A stretch of 64,000 bases of DNA from Xiphias gladius (taxonomy: Eukaryota; Chordata; Actinopteri; Istiophoriformes; Xiphiidae), in contig NC_053422.1 of NCBI RefSeq assembly GCF_016859285.1, forward strand, positions 16,661,001 to 16,725,000, given 5' to 3'. How positions within the stretch are numbered: position 1 is the first letter of the stretch; each line of letters starts with the position of its first letter. Shown here piece by piece: positions 48,534 through 64,000 of the stretch. The translations under genes were made by a program, and so were the position numbers. The notes beneath the pieces are model-generated. The model did not search any database and was not told the origin of the DNA. It was given only the letters and a program-made list of their open reading frames with translations.

Positions 48534-50309
48534 CGGTAGTATGAAGGATTGGTGGGGGTTGGGGTGTCATACAGCGAATACCTATGTAGAGTACTGTGCA
48601 TATACACATGTAAATGAACTTCGGCACAAAGAAAATCTCTCTAGCTGTCTCTTGCTCTCTGCCTGTCGCTCCTTCACCCCTTTTTATTAGAACCAGGAGG
48701 CAGGGGAGGAAATGGACCAGTCATGTTTTTGGAGCAACTCAAGGGCTTTTCATTTTGGGAGCGGAAGTTCCAAAGGCAGTTAATTTAGAGAGACAACATG
48801 TATCTGGTTTGAGTAACTGACTTTGGGTTAGTCATGGAATTTCTTGCTCCTCACCTCCACTGCCAAACTGATCAGGTCATTTTTCTCTATCATATGTGGA
48901 TATACAGCCATCAAAAACCATTAAAAAACAGCAACTTTGGTCCAGTTTTATAGATACAAAGCTGGTGTTGCCAGATATGTTCAGTTGATAAATGAAAACT
49001 GGCAAAACGCCTAATAGTTTCAGTCAAGATGGAGAAAAGTAAACTTTAAAACACATGTTGAATTACATAATGAATAAAGATAGTCCGAGTTCTTAAAAAT
49101 AGAGTTTGTAAAATTGGATTGCATTATCAAGTAAATGGGGTAAGATTTCACAAGATATATTTCACAATTTTTCCACTGGCTCCCTCCTTCTCTTCTTCCT
49201 CCACCCTCGCTCTTCCCAAGGTTCCCTCTTCCGCCCTCTCTCTCTTTCCCACCCTCTTGTGTACAGGCCTGTGATCCATCCTTAACTAGTTCCAGACGCC
49301 TGTGTGCAGCAGGCCTTAACCCCCATCCCAAACATAACAACAAACCAAACCCTTCCCTCTCTGATTTTTTTCTCTGCCCTCAGACTCTACGGTGAAATAA
49401 CCAGTAGAAGATTTTAAGGTCTTAGATAACGGTGGTTAATGTTGGTGATGTGAGGATATAAAGTATTAGTCACGTTTGACCTCAATAACTGCTCGATTAA
49501 TTCTGGGATGTTGATATCACTCTGGTGTACAACATTACCTCCCATTAGTATTACAAAACCATAGCAACTGTTCAAAATTCCCAGTACACTCCTGAGTCAG
49601 TAGCTTGGGCGAATGCCCTCATTTTCACTTTTGTTTACACCAACACCAATTAATGGCTCAGCACGGCTCTAGAATAGCTTGGACGCAGCATTGTTGCCAG
49701 TGAGCGTGTTGCAAAGCTGCACACAGTGACCCGTTTGTTAGTGGGCAGAATGCTGGTGAACCAGGAACAAAAAGAAACCAGACATTGTTGCTCTGTCCTG
49801 GTGCAGCGAGGCATCAAATACCTCCAGAGTGAGCTGCATCTGCACCTCAGACTCTGTGTGCAGGCCAGAAACCATTAAAGAAGGGAGCTTGACAACAAAC
49901 TGAATGCTTTGTGTTTGTTTCCTTTTAGAATAAGCAGAGCATAGTTTTATGTCATTTTCCTTGATTGGACGCAGATTTTTCTGACATGCAATGTGATTTC
50001 TATTCAAAATTCTTACTTAACCCGACCTGCTGGGTTTAATAAGGGCAAGAATCAGTCCATCATTATATGAAGCCTCTCTAATGGAGAGATGACAACTCTG
50101 GTGGAGTTGTGTGTAAACAGGGGTGAACACAGCTTAGATCTTCTATTTTTATTGAAACTTTTGTGGACAGAATGATCTGTGTTTTTTGAACTATTGACTA
50201 AGACAATACATGAAGCAAATATATTTCCAAAAAGGACACATGGGGTTCAACCAGTATTGTTTTTTCCCATCTGTTTGCTTGCAGAACAGAGTGTTTGAAG
50301 ACATCAAAC

Positions 50310-64000
<13,691 letters not shown>

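Larger units (their letters stand above)
39989..50284 (+). other. pdgfrb intron 1, repeats and no gene seen
   Basis: The 10.3-kb first intron holds CA and GT microsatellites, a compound interspersed repeat (42395-43535), a block related to 9950-10040 with a perfect 13-bp inverted repeat at 45190-45220, and a poly-G tract (about 48477-48488). Several open frames of 60-100 codons exist on both strands, but none shows splice sites plus a recognisable domain. First introns of receptor kinases often carry enhancers; no site is called here. Confidence 0.5.

Overview
The window is nuclear DNA from a ray-finned fish, probably a percomorph-type teleost. The evidence is spliced vertebrate genes with GT-AG introns, many (CA)n tracts, Tc1-type transposon fragments, and several interspersed repeats typical of teleosts. 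The gene order arsi - cdx1 - pdgfrb matches the conserved block around human 5q32 (ARSI, CAMK2A, SLC6A7, CDX1, PDGFRB). CAMK2A and SLC6A7, which lie between ARSI and CDX1 in human, are not visible here.

Layout. 1-5.1 kb: non-coding, with a CAG tract, microsatellites and a decayed protein-like stretch. 5.1-8.1 kb: arsi (+), arylsulfatase I, complete in two exons. 8.1-14 kb: no gene seen. 14.0-26.2 kb: a cluster of immunoglobulin-superfamily membrane receptors resembling the CD2/SLAM family. It holds receptor 1 (one V domain, short tail), a dead exon-1 relic broken up by a Tc1 fragment and a 183-bp perfect direct repeat, receptor A (two Ig domains, short tail without signalling motifs), a CpG-rich block, and receptor B (ectodomain nearly identical to A, tail with two consensus ITIMs). 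30.9-34.4 kb: cdx1 (-), a ParaHox homeobox gene in three exons. 39.7 kb to the right edge: pdgfrb (+), with a 5' UTR exon, a 10.3-kb first intron and 18 coding exons up to the middle of the second kinase lobe, where the window ends.

How the parts relate. cdx1 and pdgfrb are divergently transcribed, as in mammals. The receptor cluster is the most unusual part. A and B form a paired-receptor system: a recent tandem duplication kept the ectodomain almost identical but joined it to different transmembrane and cytoplasmic exons. D2 of A and B is identical in protein sequence, whereas D1 carries nine amino-acid changes confined to two clusters that should lie on the GFCC' ligand face. This looks like an inhibitory receptor and a decoy or adhesion partner diverging in ligand recognition.

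The cdx1 copy is also unusual. The canonical start codon position reads TGA, and the tryptophan of the PBX-binding hexapeptide appears to be cysteine.

All exon boundaries were derived by hand from splice consensus and reading-frame continuity; none was checked by transcript data or database search.
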